From CBDAPI01 sp965248635 (GTDB taxonomy: Bacteria > Acidobacteriota > UBA6911 > RPQK01 > CBDAPI01): DNA of 64,000 nucleotides. The notes beneath the pieces were generated by a model, which was not told the DNA's origin, ran no database searches, and saw nothing but the letters and a program-made list of their open reading frames with translations. Location: positions 3,348,001-3,412,000 of the forward strand of contig OZ252114.1 in the NCBI GenBank assembly GCA_965248635.1, written 5' to 3'. This document shows, one piece after another, positions 1 through 8,733 of this stretch. The position numbers and the translations under genes were made by a program. The first letter of the stretch is position 1. Every line of letters begins with the position of its first letter.

Positions 1-1
1 T

Positions 2-277
2 TTTCTGATGGGATTAATCGTGGGCGTTTTCACGTCACTAGCAAATCTGTTTCCGATTACCCCGAACAACCTGGGTGTACAAGAACTCGTTATGGCCTAT
101 CTCGTATCGGTAATGGGCATAGATTTTACCACCGGGGTGACTGGCGCTGCTCTGGCACGGGGAGGACATATTGTCCTAACCTTTACCTTAGGACCGCTGC
201 TGGGTTCTTTTCTGCTGAGACAGTCTACGCTTCGGTGGTCTTCACTGACGGGCAAACAGAGGCACGAGAGTAACTGA
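2..277 (+). CDS. C-terminal fragment of a flippase-like / LPG-synthase-TM-type membrane protein
   Basis: The frame is open from the window edge, so only the last ~91 residues are seen. They are strongly hydrophobic and carry the P-x-T-P-N-N-L-G-V-Q-E signature, close to the PxTPGGLGVRE motif near the C-terminus of lysylphosphatidylglycerol-synthase transmembrane-domain proteins (UPF0104, flippase-like). This is followed by a last membrane segment and a short basic tail (QSTLRWSSLTGKQRHESN). Such proteins move or modify lipids or lipid-linked glycans in the inner membrane. The formyltransferase gene starts 94 bases downstream on the same strand, suggesting a glycan or lipid cluster entering from the left. 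Family call is fairly safe; the substrate is unknown. Confidence 0.6.
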   Translation, partial: FLMGLIVGVFTSLANLFPITPNNLGVQELVMAYLVSVMGIDFTTGVTGAALARGGHIVLTFTLGPLLGSFLLRQSTLRWSSLTGKQRHESN

Positions 278-371
278 ACTTCGCCTTCGCGTCTCCAACT
301 CCATGTCGCCTCTGTACCGTTCAGGAAATCATACAGAATGCTAAGAAACAACACCGCAGACAGGGACTAGA

Positions 372-1250
372 ATGAAAGTCGTTCTCTTTGGTAATGGAGA
401 AGCCGCCATCCTCTGTCTTTGGAAGCTACTTCGACGTAGAAGCGGAAAAGTTAGAGTTATCGCTCCCCCAGGAGCTAAACACCAGCCCTGGCATCTTTCT
501 CTGGAAGAAGAATGTATAAAGACATCAGTTCCCTACAGTAAACCCAAAGAAGTAAATTCTAGTGAATCCATTGCATTATTAAGTGCCTTCAATCCCGACA
601 TAATGTTCTCTGTCTATTACACACAAATACTTGGCGGTAAACTATTACGCCTTTCCCAGTACGCTATTAACTTCCACCCGTCGCTCCTACCAGAGTATCG
701 AGGAACCGCTCCGTTGATATGGACCATAGTAAATGGCGAACACAAGACAGGAATAACTGCTCATCAGATGACACTTCGAGTTGATGCCGGGAAGATCTAT
801 ATGCGGCGTGAAATAGAGATATCGTCGGAGGATACAGGGTATACCCTGCATAGAAAGGCTTCAATAACTTGTGCGCAAGTATTCGATGAGGTTTTCTCAT
901 TGTTCCTGGATGGAAAGTTACACGGCTATGACATGGAGGGCAAAGGAAGCTATTACTCATCGAAAACTCCAGGAGTGAATAGATTAGATCCGAAAGAGCA
1001 GACTGTGAAGCAAGTTTGCAATATTGTCAGGGCGCTGGTGAAACCGTTACCCGGTGCTTATTACATTGAGACTGACAACAAATATTCAATTGATAAGGTC
1101 ACTGTAGTGAACACCGAGAATGTTGAGGAGTCCAAAAGAGGAGAGCTTTTTAGAGAAGCTACAAACTTGTATCTCCAGTGCAGGGATGGTGTGGTCCGAT
1201 TGGATGACTACTCTATCTCAGAGGTGAATAATGAAAATCCCGTTTTATGA
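372..1250 (+). CDS. Formyltransferase-family protein (methionyl-tRNA formyltransferase / sugar N-formyltransferase-like)
   Basis: The 292-residue protein has the N10-formyl-THF-dependent formyltransferase fold. The catalytic triad is visible as N100 and H102 in NFHPSLLPEYRG and D138 in RVDAGKIY. It lacks the SLLPxxRGxAPIxxAI wording of a normal housekeeping Fmt and has a diverged N-terminus (FGNGEAAILCLWKLL). A sugar-nucleotide N-formyltransferase (WbkC, VioF or ArnA-N type) is therefore at least as likely as Fmt. The gene is visibly AT-richer than the rest of the window, as O-antigen genes often are. Its stop overlaps a short frame starting at 1231, the usual arrangement of translationally coupled genes, but that downstream frame is broken. 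Function beyond formyl transfer is inferred. Confidence 0.7.
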   Translation: MKVVLFGNGEAAILCLWKLLRRRSGKVRVIAPPGAKHQPWHLSLEEECIKTSVPYSKPKEVNSSESIALLSAFNPDIMFSVYYTQILGGKLLRLSQYAINFHPSLLPEYRGTAPLIWTIVNGEHKTGITAHQMTLRVDAGKIYMRREIEISSEDTGYTLHRKASITCAQVFDEVFSLFLDGKLHGYDMEGKGSYYSSKTPGVNRLDPKEQTVKQVCNIVRALVKPLPGAYYIETDNKYSIDKVTVVNTENVEESKRGELFREATNLYLQCRDGVVRLDDYSISEVNNENPVL

Positions 1251-1317
1251 GCAGTACATGGTGATGAGGAAAAATATCTCAGAGAGGCTCTTAACTCGGG
1301 AGGCTGAGCGGAGATAA
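1231..1317 (+). pseudogene. 28-codon remnant of a gene coupled to the formyltransferase
   Basis: An ATG at 1231 overlaps the end of the formyltransferase by 20 bases and opens a 28-codon frame beginning MKIPFYEQYMVMRKNISERL. The beginning looks like a genuine N-terminus, possibly of a DegT/DnrJ-type aminotransferase, but it runs out at TAA 1315-1317. Base composition shifts from AT-rich to GC-rich at about the same place. I read this as a gene cut off at the boundary between an acquired glycan cluster and core sequence. Too short to identify. Confidence 0.3.
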
Positions 1318-1425
1318 CGTGAGCCTGCGTCCAAGAAGATTCGTGCTCATCACCGGTTGCGCCGAGGCCGGCACACTCAGCAGAAGGTGGTTGCCAGGTC
1401 AGCACGGTGGTAAGGGAAGGATGAC

Positions 1426-2538
1426 ATGCTGAGAACAGAGAGTTTCGGGGGAATGCTGACTAGCGCCCTGATCGGGGCTCTGGCCACGCTTGCGCACGCC
1501 GAATTCAAGGAGGTCCTCCCCAACCTGCCCGATTACGAGTTGGTCCGGGTTGACTCGAGCCAGACCGCTCCATCCGGGGAGTTTCCGTCGGATATCGTGG
1601 AAGAGTACGGGTTTCTGTCCTTCACACAGTGGCGCATCCAGCCCGGCGCGGCCATTCTGGATGTCTACGAAATGATCGACACCCAGGCGGCTTATGGTCT
1701 TTTCACGATCTGGGAAGAGGACCGAAGAGACAGCGACCGGTCGCTGCTCATGGGCCTTGAGAATCGACTGATCGAAGGGCGCCTGGCCTTCTGGCGGGGG
1801 CACTATTTCTTCATTCTCCACTCTTCCCTGGCCCAGGAGGACTTTCTGTCCTCCTTTCCTCCGCTTCTCAAGAAGGCGATAGACGAGCGGAGTCTCCATC
1901 CTGTCAGCGTGTACCAGTTACCCGGGGATCACCTGGTCCGGCCTTCGATTCGTTTTTATGTGGGGCAAAAAGCCCTGGCAACGAATCCGGCCATTCCCCG
2001 ACAACTCATCGGGCACCTGGGCTTCGAGGATCAGGCTGAGGCGACCATTGCCCGCTACGAGCCGGATGGCTTTCCGCTGTTGCTGCTTGCCTACCCCACT
2101 GCCTCCGTGGCTGAAGAGTACGCCGGCAGGATTCAGGACGCCCTCCAATCGGTATTCTCAGAGGATGGAATCTACATGAAGAGATCGGGCCCCTTACTGG
2201 GTCTGTTTCTGGGGCCCCTTGCTTCCGCTAACCCCGTACTGGAGGATCTCCAGTACACGGCGACTGTCGAGTGGGTGCATGAAGAAGATACACTACTCCG
2301 CGATCTGGAGCGCAACCGGGCCGAGATCGTCACTTTCTTCGGTCTTGTGACGAACTCCATCCTCTTTACCGGCATCTTTATTCTGGTCGTCCTCGCACTG
2401 GGAATCGGGGTCGGCTTTCTGCGCATGGCGCTTCTGCGTTGGTTCCCTGCCATGAGTCGTGGCGCCGAAACGATCTTCCTGGACCTTCAGGGTAGAAAGG
2501 GCCGATTTAGCCACCCGAGTCAAGATCGAAGAGACTGA
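1426..2538 (+). CDS. Secreted/anchored DUF6599-like protein
   Basis: This 370-residue protein starts with a signal peptide (hydrophobic stretch ending ATLAHAEF, cleavage probably after AHA) and ends with one transmembrane helix near residues 315-335 (ILFTGIFILVVLALGIGVGF), followed by a basic cytoplasmic tail. The middle contains EEYGFLSFTQWRIQPGAAILDVYEMIDTQAAYGLF, which resembles the conserved core of the DUF6599 family found in Acidobacteria. The function of that family is not known to me. The topology places the main domain outside the inner membrane. Its 3' end overlaps the convergent gene ending at 2507 by 32 bases. Confidence 0.55.
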   Translation: MLRTESFGGMLTSALIGALATLAHAEFKEVLPNLPDYELVRVDSSQTAPSGEFPSDIVEEYGFLSFTQWRIQPGAAILDVYEMIDTQAAYGLFTIWEEDRRDSDRSLLMGLENRLIEGRLAFWRGHYFFILHSSLAQEDFLSSFPPLLKKAIDERSLHPVSVYQLPGDHLVRPSIRFYVGQKALATNPAIPRQLIGHLGFEDQAEATIARYEPDGFPLLLLAYPTASVAEEYAGRIQDALQSVFSEDGIYMKRSGPLLGLFLGPLASANPVLEDLQYTATVEWVHEEDTLLRDLERNRAEIVTFFGLVTNSILFTGIFILVVLALGIGVGFLRMALLRWFPAMSRGAETIFLDLQGRKGRFSHPSQDRRD

Positions 2539-3190
2539 AGCTGGGGAACTCGTTTTCCTCGAGAACCTTGCGATTCAAGTAGTTCTCGAAAAGCTCCTTG
2601 TAGGCCGTCTCGGAGAGGTACTTCCGGTAGACCCGCAACTCCTTGCGAACTGCTTTCTTGAGTTCCTTGACTGAAGCCTTGGCCATCCTCTCGAGAAGGG
2701 CCTCGGCGACAAGCCCGGCGACGTGACTCAGGGACTGGTCTACTTCCCTGTAGTTGGGATGGGCCTTTTTTCCCAGTTCCTCTCGCAGCCCCCGAAGTCG
2801 CTCGATGGCTCTGCGAAAGCTCTCACCTTCCTCACTCGAAAGAACTCCGGAGAGCTCGTTGAGCAGTTCATCGACTTGACTCTTCGTGAACGCGGAAGCT
2901 TCCGAGACCGGCTCCTCCTCTCCCGCACCCACGTGAGCCGTCTGATGCTCTTCGAATGCCTGTGTCACAGCTGGATGGCAGTAGTAGAGAGTCCCGGGTG
3001 ACTTTCTTCCTTTGGCTGTAGAGCTCTCAAAGCTACGATCGATGCCTCTTAGCACAACATGTAGCGGAATCCCGCTATCTTTCCACAATTCAATCAGGCA
3101 CCAGTCCAGAGGAGAGACGAAAAGATGGCGGCCCCGCTGCCGGGAAAAGTGTTCTTCGATCTCTGTGAAGTAGTTGAAGTAGTTTCTCAA
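2507..3190 (-). CDS. Conserved hypothetical protein
   Basis: A 227-residue soluble protein without signal peptide, starting MRNYFNYFTEIEEHF. Residues 20-50 (RHLFVSPLDWCLIELWKDSGIP) look well folded and conserved. The second half is charged and helical (ELGKKAHPNYREVDQSLSHVAGLV...KELKKAVRKEL) and may be coiled coil. The ATG follows immediately after the coaX stop codon, so it is the last gene of the purH-coaX operon and is probably coupled to coaX translation. I do not recognise a characterised family. Confidence 0.6.
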   Translation of the reverse strand: MRNYFNYFTEIEEHFSRQRGRHLFVSPLDWCLIELWKDSGIPLHVVLRGIDRSFESSTAKGRKSPGTLYYCHPAVTQAFEEHQTAHVGAGEEEPVSEASAFTKSQVDELLNELSGVLSSEEGESFRRAIERLRGLREELGKKAHPNYREVDQSLSHVAGLVAEALLERMAKASVKELKKAVRKELRVYRKYLSETAYKELFENYLNRKVLEENEFPSFSLFDLDSGG

Positions 3191-3964
3191 CTATTTATCT
3201 TTTGTAAACTGTTGAGAATGAAATTCTCTTAGGCCCAGAAGAGTCAGATCTTTCTCGACCTTCCGGATGTGGCGGGACTCGGCCGAGATGAGCGGTGCGA
3301 GTCCGCCCGTGGCGATGACCCGGGCCTCACCCAGTTCGGATTTCATGCGCTCAATGATGCCGTCAACCAGTCCAATATATCCGTAATAGAGACCCGACTG
3401 CATGCTTCCAACCGTTGACGTGCCCACCGCAGCCCGGGGCTTGTGGATCTCGATTCTGGGCAACCGGGAGGCGCGCAGAAAGAGTGCCTCGGCGGAGATT
3501 CCGATCCCCGGCGCAATGACTCCTCCCACATAAGCAGGACCGCTGTCTACCGCATCAAAGGTCGTGGCGGTCCCGAAATCGACGACGATCAGAGGAGGGG
3601 AGACGAGCTTCAGTGCAGCGACGGCGTTCACGATTCGATCGGCTCCCACATCGGAAACGGGCTCATAGCGAATCTCGAGCACTTCCTGGGAGATCGGATC
3701 CACAAAGTTCGGGGTCTGGCCGAAAAACTCCCGGGACAGCTCCAGGAAGCAATCGTTCAAGGGAGGAACCACGGAAGAAATGACCACGGATTCGATGTCG
3801 TGGGGAGAGATTCCCCTGCGTTCGAACAGGTCGGAAAAGAGAACCGTGTATTCGTCGGCTGTCCGGTCCCGACGGGACGCAATTCTCCAGGAACACGTGA
3901 GTTCCGACCCCCGGAACACTCCGGCTACGATATTCGTGTTGCCGATGTCGATGACGAGAAGCAT
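3191..3964 (-). CDS. coaX: Type III pantothenate kinase
   Basis: This enzyme phosphorylates pantothenate in the first step of coenzyme A synthesis. The start is placed at ATG 3964, giving 257 residues as usual for CoaX. The longer frame to 4093 would add 43 unconserved residues. Visible family motifs are the N-terminal phosphate loop DIGNTN, the GADRIVN segment, VDFGTATTFD and GGVIAPG. It lies 153 bases after purH and directly before the hypothetical gene at 2507-3190, all on the minus strand. Purine and CoA cofactor genes are therefore probably co-transcribed. Confidence 0.93.
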   Translation of the reverse strand: MLLVIDIGNTNIVAGVFRGSELTCSWRIASRRDRTADEYTVLFSDLFERRGISPHDIESVVISSVVPPLNDCFLELSREFFGQTPNFVDPISQEVLEIRYEPVSDVGADRIVNAVAALKLVSPPLIVVDFGTATTFDAVDSGPAYVGGVIAPGIGISAEALFLRASRLPRIEIHKPRAAVGTSTVGSMQSGLYYGYIGLVDGIIERMKSELGEARVIATGGLAPLISAESRHIRKVEKDLTLLGLREFHSQQFTKDK

Positions 3965-4117
3965 CCCCCAATGATACCCGCTAATGCTTCCTCGATCGGC
4001 CAGCTGTCTGGCAGTCCGCGACGGAAGACTTGTAGGGCACGTTATCAAACCGTGCCGAACTGAACTCGGCAGGTAGCCTTCCTCCTTCGGCACGACCTGC
4101 TCCGACCTGGAGACACT

Positions 4118-5659
4118 TCAGTGCCGGAAGTGTCGGATCCCCGTGAACACCATGGCCAGACCGTGCTGATCCGCAGCCTCAATCACCTCCTGATCGCGAA
4201 TCGAGCCACCCGGCTGAATGACCGCCTTGACACCGGCACGGGCAGCAGCCTCAATGGAGTCTGAAAAAGGGAAAAAGGCGTCGCTGGCCATGACAGATCC
4301 GGCCAGACTCAGGTTCGCCTTTCGCACCGACAGTTCCACGGAGTCGACCCGGCTCATCTGGCCGGCGCCGATCCCGATCGTCTGCTCGTCCTTAACCAGC
4401 ACAATCGCATTCGACTTGACGTGCTTACAGACGATCCAGGAAAAAAGAAGATCCTTCATCTGTTCTTGCCCGGGCTCGATCTTGCTCACCACCTCCAGGT
4501 CCTCTGTCTTCAGATAATGGGCATCTCGATCCTGGGCCAGAAAACCTCCCTGTATTGAGCGCACGTTGAGAGGGCTGGAACTGTCTGATTGCTCCGGCAT
4601 TTCGATCACCCGCAAGTTCTTCTTTCGAGAGAAACGCTCCAGCGCCCGGGAATCGTAGGCGGGAGCGATCACGACTTCTACGAAGAGCTGGCTCATTTCT
4701 TTGGCGGTCTCTTCGTCGACGCTGCGGTTGTAGGCAATGACCGATCCAAAGGAGGAAACAGGATCACATGCGAGAGCTTTGCGATAGGCCTTTGCTGGAG
4801 AGTCCCCCAGCGCCGTCCCGCATGGATTATTGTGTTTGATGATGCAGCAAGCCGGGCGTTCAAATTCCCGGCACAGTCCCCAGGCGGAGTCCATATCAAC
4901 CAGATTGTTGAAGGACAGCTCCTTTCCCTGGTGCTGTTTTGCGGCCAAAAGACCCGCAGGCGGCCCCGACGAGTAAAGAGAAGCTCGCTGGTGGGGATTC
5001 TCACCGTAGCGGAGGGTCGCGCCCTGCTTCAGGTTCAGGAGCAGAGCGGCAGGCAGCTGGTCTTCCTCAGAGCGCCGGGCGTTCTCCATCCAGGTGGCGA
5101 TGGCAGCGTCGTAAGCGGCCGTGTGCTGGAAAGCTTTAGTGGCCAGTTCTTGTCGGATGGAGAGAGGTACGTTTCCCTTCCCTGCCCTCATCTCGGCGAT
5201 CACTCTGGGATAGTCTCCAGGATCGACCACTATGGTCACCGAATCGGAGTTCTTAGCAGCAGCCCGCACCAGGGTTGGACCCCCGATATCGATCTTCTCG
5301 ACGGCTTCCTGGCGACTCACGTCGGGGCGGGCAACGGTTTTCGAAAACGGGTAAAGATTCACAACGACAAGCTCAATGGCACCGATGTCGTGCTCTGCGA
5401 GGGTCTGGCGGTGAGCCGGGTCTCGATGTCGCGCCAGGATTCCGGCGTGGATTCGAGGGTGAAGAGTCTTGACCCGTCCATCCAAGATTTCTGGAAAACC
5501 AGTCCGTTCCGAGACCCGGGTCACACTCACACCCTCCTCCTCCAGGGTCCTGGCCGTGCCACCCGTAGAGACGATCTGCACTCCCAGTTCTGTCAGGGAA
5601 CGGGCGAATGCCCCGAGGCCGGTTTTGTCAGAGACGCTGATCAGGGCTGTTTTTATCAC
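4118..5659 (-). CDS. purH: Bifunctional AICAR transformylase / IMP cyclohydrolase
   Basis: PurH catalyses the last two steps of de novo IMP synthesis. The 513-residue length is standard. The N-terminal IMP cyclohydrolase (MGS-like) domain begins IKTALISVSDKTGLGAFARSL and contains SGGTA-like and DGRVKTLHPRIHAG segments. The AICAR transformylase domain shows CIIKHNNPCGTALG and the C-terminal IQPGGSIRDQEVI. The start codon is GTG at 5657-5659. Immediately upstream, in the position of a Shine-Dalgarno, lies an uninterrupted array of 7-base repeats (5661-5744), and no purine-rich ribosome site is visible. This is unusual for a housekeeping gene. Confidence 0.96.
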   Translation of the reverse strand: MIKTALISVSDKTGLGAFARSLTELGVQIVSTGGTARTLEEEGVSVTRVSERTGFPEILDGRVKTLHPRIHAGILARHRDPAHRQTLAEHDIGAIELVVVNLYPFSKTVARPDVSRQEAVEKIDIGGPTLVRAAAKNSDSVTIVVDPGDYPRVIAEMRAGKGNVPLSIRQELATKAFQHTAAYDAAIATWMENARRSEEDQLPAALLLNLKQGATLRYGENPHQRASLYSSGPPAGLLAAKQHQGKELSFNNLVDMDSAWGLCREFERPACCIIKHNNPCGTALGDSPAKAYRKALACDPVSSFGSVIAYNRSVDEETAKEMSQLFVEVVIAPAYDSRALERFSRKKNLRVIEMPEQSDSSSPLNVRSIQGGFLAQDRDAHYLKTEDLEVVSKIEPGQEQMKDLLFSWIVCKHVKSNAIVLVKDEQTIGIGAGQMSRVDSVELSVRKANLSLAGSVMASDAFFPFSDSIEAAARAGVKAVIQPGGSIRDQEVIEAADQHGLAMVFTGIRHFRH

Positions 5660-5660
5660 T

Positions 5661-5744
5661 GGTTAATGGTTACCGGTTACTGGTTATCGGTTACTGGTTG
5701 AAGGTTACAGGTTAAAGGTTAAAGGTTACAGGTTAAAGGTGGAA
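5661..5744. repeat. Period-7 tandem array (GGTTANN) in the purH 5' leader
   Basis: Twelve consecutive 7-base units read on the plus strand: GGTTAAT, GGTTACC, GGTTACT, GGTTATC, GGTTACT, GGTTGAA, GGTTACA, GGTTAAA twice, GGTTACA, GGTTAAA, GGTGGAA. GGTT is invariant in all but the last unit; the final three bases vary. A partial inverted copy (5751-5770) follows and could fold back on the array. The array begins one base upstream of the purH GTG codon. Confidence 0.9.
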
Positions 5745-5804
5745 AATTTTCCCTAACCGGTAACCAGTAACGGCACGAGCGACAGCGAGCGGCATACCCG
5801 TATA

Positions 5805-7199
5805 ATGTCCCTCGTGTCTAATTCTGTTTCGCTACGGCTGATCCCTGCGGTCGACCAGGTGTGTGCTGGTCCCGCCGTCGAGGCGCTCTTCGAGGAATAC
5901 TCCCGGGTGCTGGTGGTGGACGAGGTTCGGCTCCAGCTCAACAACCTTCGGCAGGCCGCCCTTAGCGGTGATCTGGATCAGAAGGGGCTGGAAACTCGAA
6001 TCAACAATCTGCCGGCTTCGGTCAGGAACTCCATCGAGGAGCGAATGGAGCCCTCCCTGCAGCATGTGATCAATGCCACGGGGGTCATCATTCACACCAA
6101 TATTGGCCGGGCCCCCGTGTCCCGATCGTTTGCGGAAAAGGCCCTCCGGGTCGCCTCCGGCTATTCCAATCTCGAGTTCGATCTCTGCCGAGGCAAACGC
6201 GGGCACCGCGATCAGCTCCTCGAACAACGGATGATCAGACTCCTGGGCTGCGAAGCGGCTACCGTCTGCAACAACAATGCAGCTGCATTATTGCTCATTT
6301 TGAACACCCTTGCTTTGGGAAAAAAGGTTCTCGTTTCGAGAGGTGAGCTGGTCGAGATCGGCGGCTCCTTCCGGATTCCCGAGATCATGAAACGAAGCGG
6401 CGCTCTGCTCCAGGAAGTCGGAACCACGAACAAGACACGGCTGTCAGATTTCGAAAACGCTCTGGATGCCGACACGGGGCTGATCCTGGCGGTTCATCCC
6501 AGCAACTACCAGATCGTCGGGTTTACCCAGTCTCCTGTCCTGGCGGAACTGGCCCAGCTAGCATCCCGGGCCGAGATTCCCCTGGCCCACGACGTTGGGA
6601 GCGGCCTGCTATCCGACTCCAGCCAGCCGGTTCTGCAAACAGAACCGAGCGTGAAGGCTTCACTGGAGCAGGGGGTCGATCTGGTCTGCTTCAGTGGCGA
6701 CAAGTTGTTGGGAGGCCCCCAGGCGGGCCTGATTGCGGGGAAGGCTGAGTTGCTGGGACAGTTACGCAGGAATCCCTTGATGCGGGCCCTCCGAATTGGC
6801 AAAACCACCTATGCTCTCCTCGAGCAGACACTCATCGCGTACGAGAACAATCGTGCCGAAGAGGAGATCCCGGTACGAAGAATGATCGCTACTTCTGCTT
6901 CTGAGATCCGGTCTCGTGCCGAGAGAGTCTTGAACACGCTGGCAGATACAGACCTGGAGATTCGCATCCAAGGGGCCGAGTCTCTGGTCGGCGGCGGATC
7001 AACCCCCGGCCGGGCCATGCCCACGGCGGTTCTCAGCCTGGATTCTGCCCGCTTCTCGACCAATCAGTTGGAAGAACATCTCCGTGCCCACCAGCCACCC
7101 ATCCTGGCCCGCATCGACAACGACCGGCTTCTCATCGACCTGCGGACTGTGCTGGAGGGAGAGGAGGAGGAGATTGTGGCCGCCCTGAGAACCTTGTGA
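5805..7199 (+). CDS. selA: L-seryl-tRNA(Sec) selenium transferase
   Basis: SelA is a PLP enzyme that converts Ser-tRNA(Sec) to Sec-tRNA(Sec) with selenophosphate. The 464-residue protein has the expected length, the N-terminal SelA domain (PAVDQVC...), INATGVIIHTNIGRAP, VCNNNAAALLL, EVGTTNKT, and the PLP-lysine segment FSGDKLLGGPQAG near residue 300. No selB, selC or selD is in the window. ATG 5805 has no Shine-Dalgarno. A TATAAT hexamer at 5801-5806 overlaps it, so the true start might be the GTG at 5814 on a nearly leaderless transcript. Its presence means the host can decode some UGA codons as selenocysteine. Confidence 0.95.
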   Translation: MSLVSNSVSLRLIPAVDQVCAGPAVEALFEEYSRVLVVDEVRLQLNNLRQAALSGDLDQKGLETRINNLPASVRNSIEERMEPSLQHVINATGVIIHTNIGRAPVSRSFAEKALRVASGYSNLEFDLCRGKRGHRDQLLEQRMIRLLGCEAATVCNNNAAALLLILNTLALGKKVLVSRGELVEIGGSFRIPEIMKRSGALLQEVGTTNKTRLSDFENALDADTGLILAVHPSNYQIVGFTQSPVLAELAQLASRAEIPLAHDVGSGLLSDSSQPVLQTEPSVKASLEQGVDLVCFSGDKLLGGPQAGLIAGKAELLGQLRRNPLMRALRIGKTTYALLEQTLIAYENNRAEEEIPVRRMIATSASEIRSRAERVLNTLADTDLEIRIQGAESLVGGGSTPGRAMPTAVLSLDSARFSTNQLEEHLRAHQPPILARIDNDRLLIDLRTVLEGEEEEIVAALRTL

Positions 7200-7209
7200 T
7201 TCCAAAACA

Positions 7210-7237
7210 CAGAACCCAGAACCTAGAACCCAGAACC
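7210..7237. repeat. Period-7 array, four CAGAACC units (GGTTCTG on minus)
   Basis: Four 7-base units, CAGAACC CAGAACC TAGAACC CAGAACC, lie between the convergent ends of selA and the flavoprotein gene. On the minus strand they read GGTTCTG, the same family as the purH-leader array. The last codons and TAG stop of the flavoprotein gene are inside the array. Confidence 0.85.
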
Positions 7238-8584
7238 ATCCTTCCGGAGTGCTACATTGGCGGCGATCTGAATCGGATCCCACAGGGTCCCGAAGGGAGG
7301 CGCATAGGAAAGATCCAGTTGAGCCAGATCCCTAATGCTCATCTCAGCCGAGAGTGCAGCCACCAGGGTGTCGATCCGCTTGGCGGCGTGGCCACCACCG
7401 ATGATCTGGCCTCCCAGCAGGCGCAGCGTCTTGCGCTCAAAGACCAGCTTGACATGCACTGGCTGCGCATCCGGGTAATAGGCTGCTCGATCGCGGGCCT
7501 GAATGCGAACCGAATCGGCTTCGAAGCCGCCACGAAAGGCCTGCTGCGAGGTCAACCCGGTTCGGGCCACCCCCAGGTTGAACACTTTTTCGATGGAGGT
7601 CTCCAGGGTGCCGGCGAACTCGGAGCGCATGCCGGCCAGGTTTTCTCCCACTACCCGGCCCTGCTTGGCGGCTGTGGTCCCCAGGGCTGAGACCACCGGC
7701 TTTCCGGTCACTCTGTGGATGGTTTCCGCGCAATTGCCGGCCGCAAAGATGCCCGCCAGGTCAGTCATTCCACGGCTGTTGACCTGAACCCCCCCGCTCA
7801 TGCCAAGCGGAATCGCTGCTCGCTCCGCCAGATCCGTGTTGGGACGTACTCCAACGTCCACCAGAGCCAGGTCACAGGGGATGGAACCTCGACCAATCTC
7901 CAGGGCCCGGATGCGACCTCGTTCTTCCACGATCCCCGAGCCTCCCGTCTCCAGGAGAACCCGGACACCGTTTTTCTCCAGCTCAGACTGAACCAGCTCC
8001 GCCATGTCCCGGTCGACCTGGCTGAAGACCTGCCGCCCCCGCTCCAGAAGAGTCACCGACAGACCCAGAGCGATCAGGGCTTCGGCCATCATGAGTCCGA
8101 TGTAACCGGCCCCGACCACGACGGCCTGAGGGCGGGACGAAGTCAGGTCACGAAGCTGCAGCCCATGCTCGAGCCGGCTGAAGGTAAGGAGACCGCCGAC
8201 CTGGTGTTCGGGTACAAAGCGAGGCAATCTGGGGTGGTAGCCGGTGGCAAGAACCAGCTTTTCGTAGCCAATGACAGTCTCTTGACCGCTTTCCATTTCG
8301 ACATATCGAATCCCTCGCCGGCCGGGCATGATCTCGGAGACCCGGGTCCCGGTCAAAGCCCGAATTCCCCTCTCTTCTTGCAGGCTCTCCGGCGTGAACT
8401 GAACCAGATCGGAGTGGCGTCCAACCACCCGGGCTACGTAGTAGGGCAGGCCGCAGATACTGTAGGAGATAAAGCGGCTCGCTTCCAGGATCAGGATATC
8501 AAGTTCCGGGTCCAGCCGCCGGGCGCGACTGGCCGCCGTCATCCCGGCCGCGTTTCCCCCGACTACCACGATTTGCTCGGACAT
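7223..8584 (-). CDS. FAD-dependent pyridine nucleotide-disulfide oxidoreductase (CoA-disulfide reductase-like)
   Basis: The 453-residue flavoprotein has an N-terminal FAD motif (VVVGGNAAGMTAASRARR), a second nucleotide-binding GxGxxG (VVVGAGYIGLMMAEAL), the FAD motif IFAAGNCAE, and a C-terminal dimerisation domain. The single active-site cysteine appears in SYSICGLPYYV, matching Cys43 of CoA-disulfide reductases and NADH oxidases/peroxidases of that subgroup. It probably reduces CoA or glutathione-type disulfides, persulfides or oxygen with NAD(P)H; which one cannot be told from sequence. The last residues (GSGF) are encoded by the 7-base repeat, so the C-terminus may have been altered by repeat expansion. 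Confidence 0.8.
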   Translation of the reverse strand: MSEQIVVVGGNAAGMTAASRARRLDPELDILILEASRFISYSICGLPYYVARVVGRHSDLVQFTPESLQEERGIRALTGTRVSEIMPGRRGIRYVEMESGQETVIGYEKLVLATGYHPRLPRFVPEHQVGGLLTFSRLEHGLQLRDLTSSRPQAVVVGAGYIGLMMAEALIALGLSVTLLERGRQVFSQVDRDMAELVQSELEKNGVRVLLETGGSGIVEERGRIRALEIGRGSIPCDLALVDVGVRPNTDLAERAAIPLGMSGGVQVNSRGMTDLAGIFAAGNCAETIHRVTGKPVVSALGTTAAKQGRVVGENLAGMRSEFAGTLETSIEKVFNLGVARTGLTSQQAFRGGFEADSVRIQARDRAAYYPDAQPVHVKLVFERKTLRLLGGQIIGGGHAAKRIDTLVAALSAEMSIRDLAQLDLSYAPPFGTLWDPIQIAANVALRKDGSGF

Positions 8585-8631
8585 CCGCCGAAATATTAGC
8601 AGACGCTGGGGAAACGAGGTCCACGTTTCGC

Positions 8632-8675
8632 GTTCAACGCGGACCGTTTACTGTTGACCATGGGAACCGTTGACC
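8632..8675. repeat. Degenerate period-7 array (GTTCAAC / GTTTACT / GTTGACC)
   Basis: Units GTTCAAC, GCGGACC, GTTTACT, GTTGACC run at period 7 and, after a 9-base interruption, another GTTGACC occurs. The array lies ~50 bases upstream of the flavoprotein start and ~60 bases from the broken methyltransferase end at 8734. Its sequence matches the array at 34700-34720. Confidence 0.6.
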
Positions 8676-8733
8676 GTGGGCGTTGAGGAGAAAGATCAGC
8701 CTGACTCCGCCACTTCACGAATCAGCTGCTGGA

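Noticed and set aside
4589..5701. 370-codon plus-strand frame
   Set aside because: Antisense shadow of purH.
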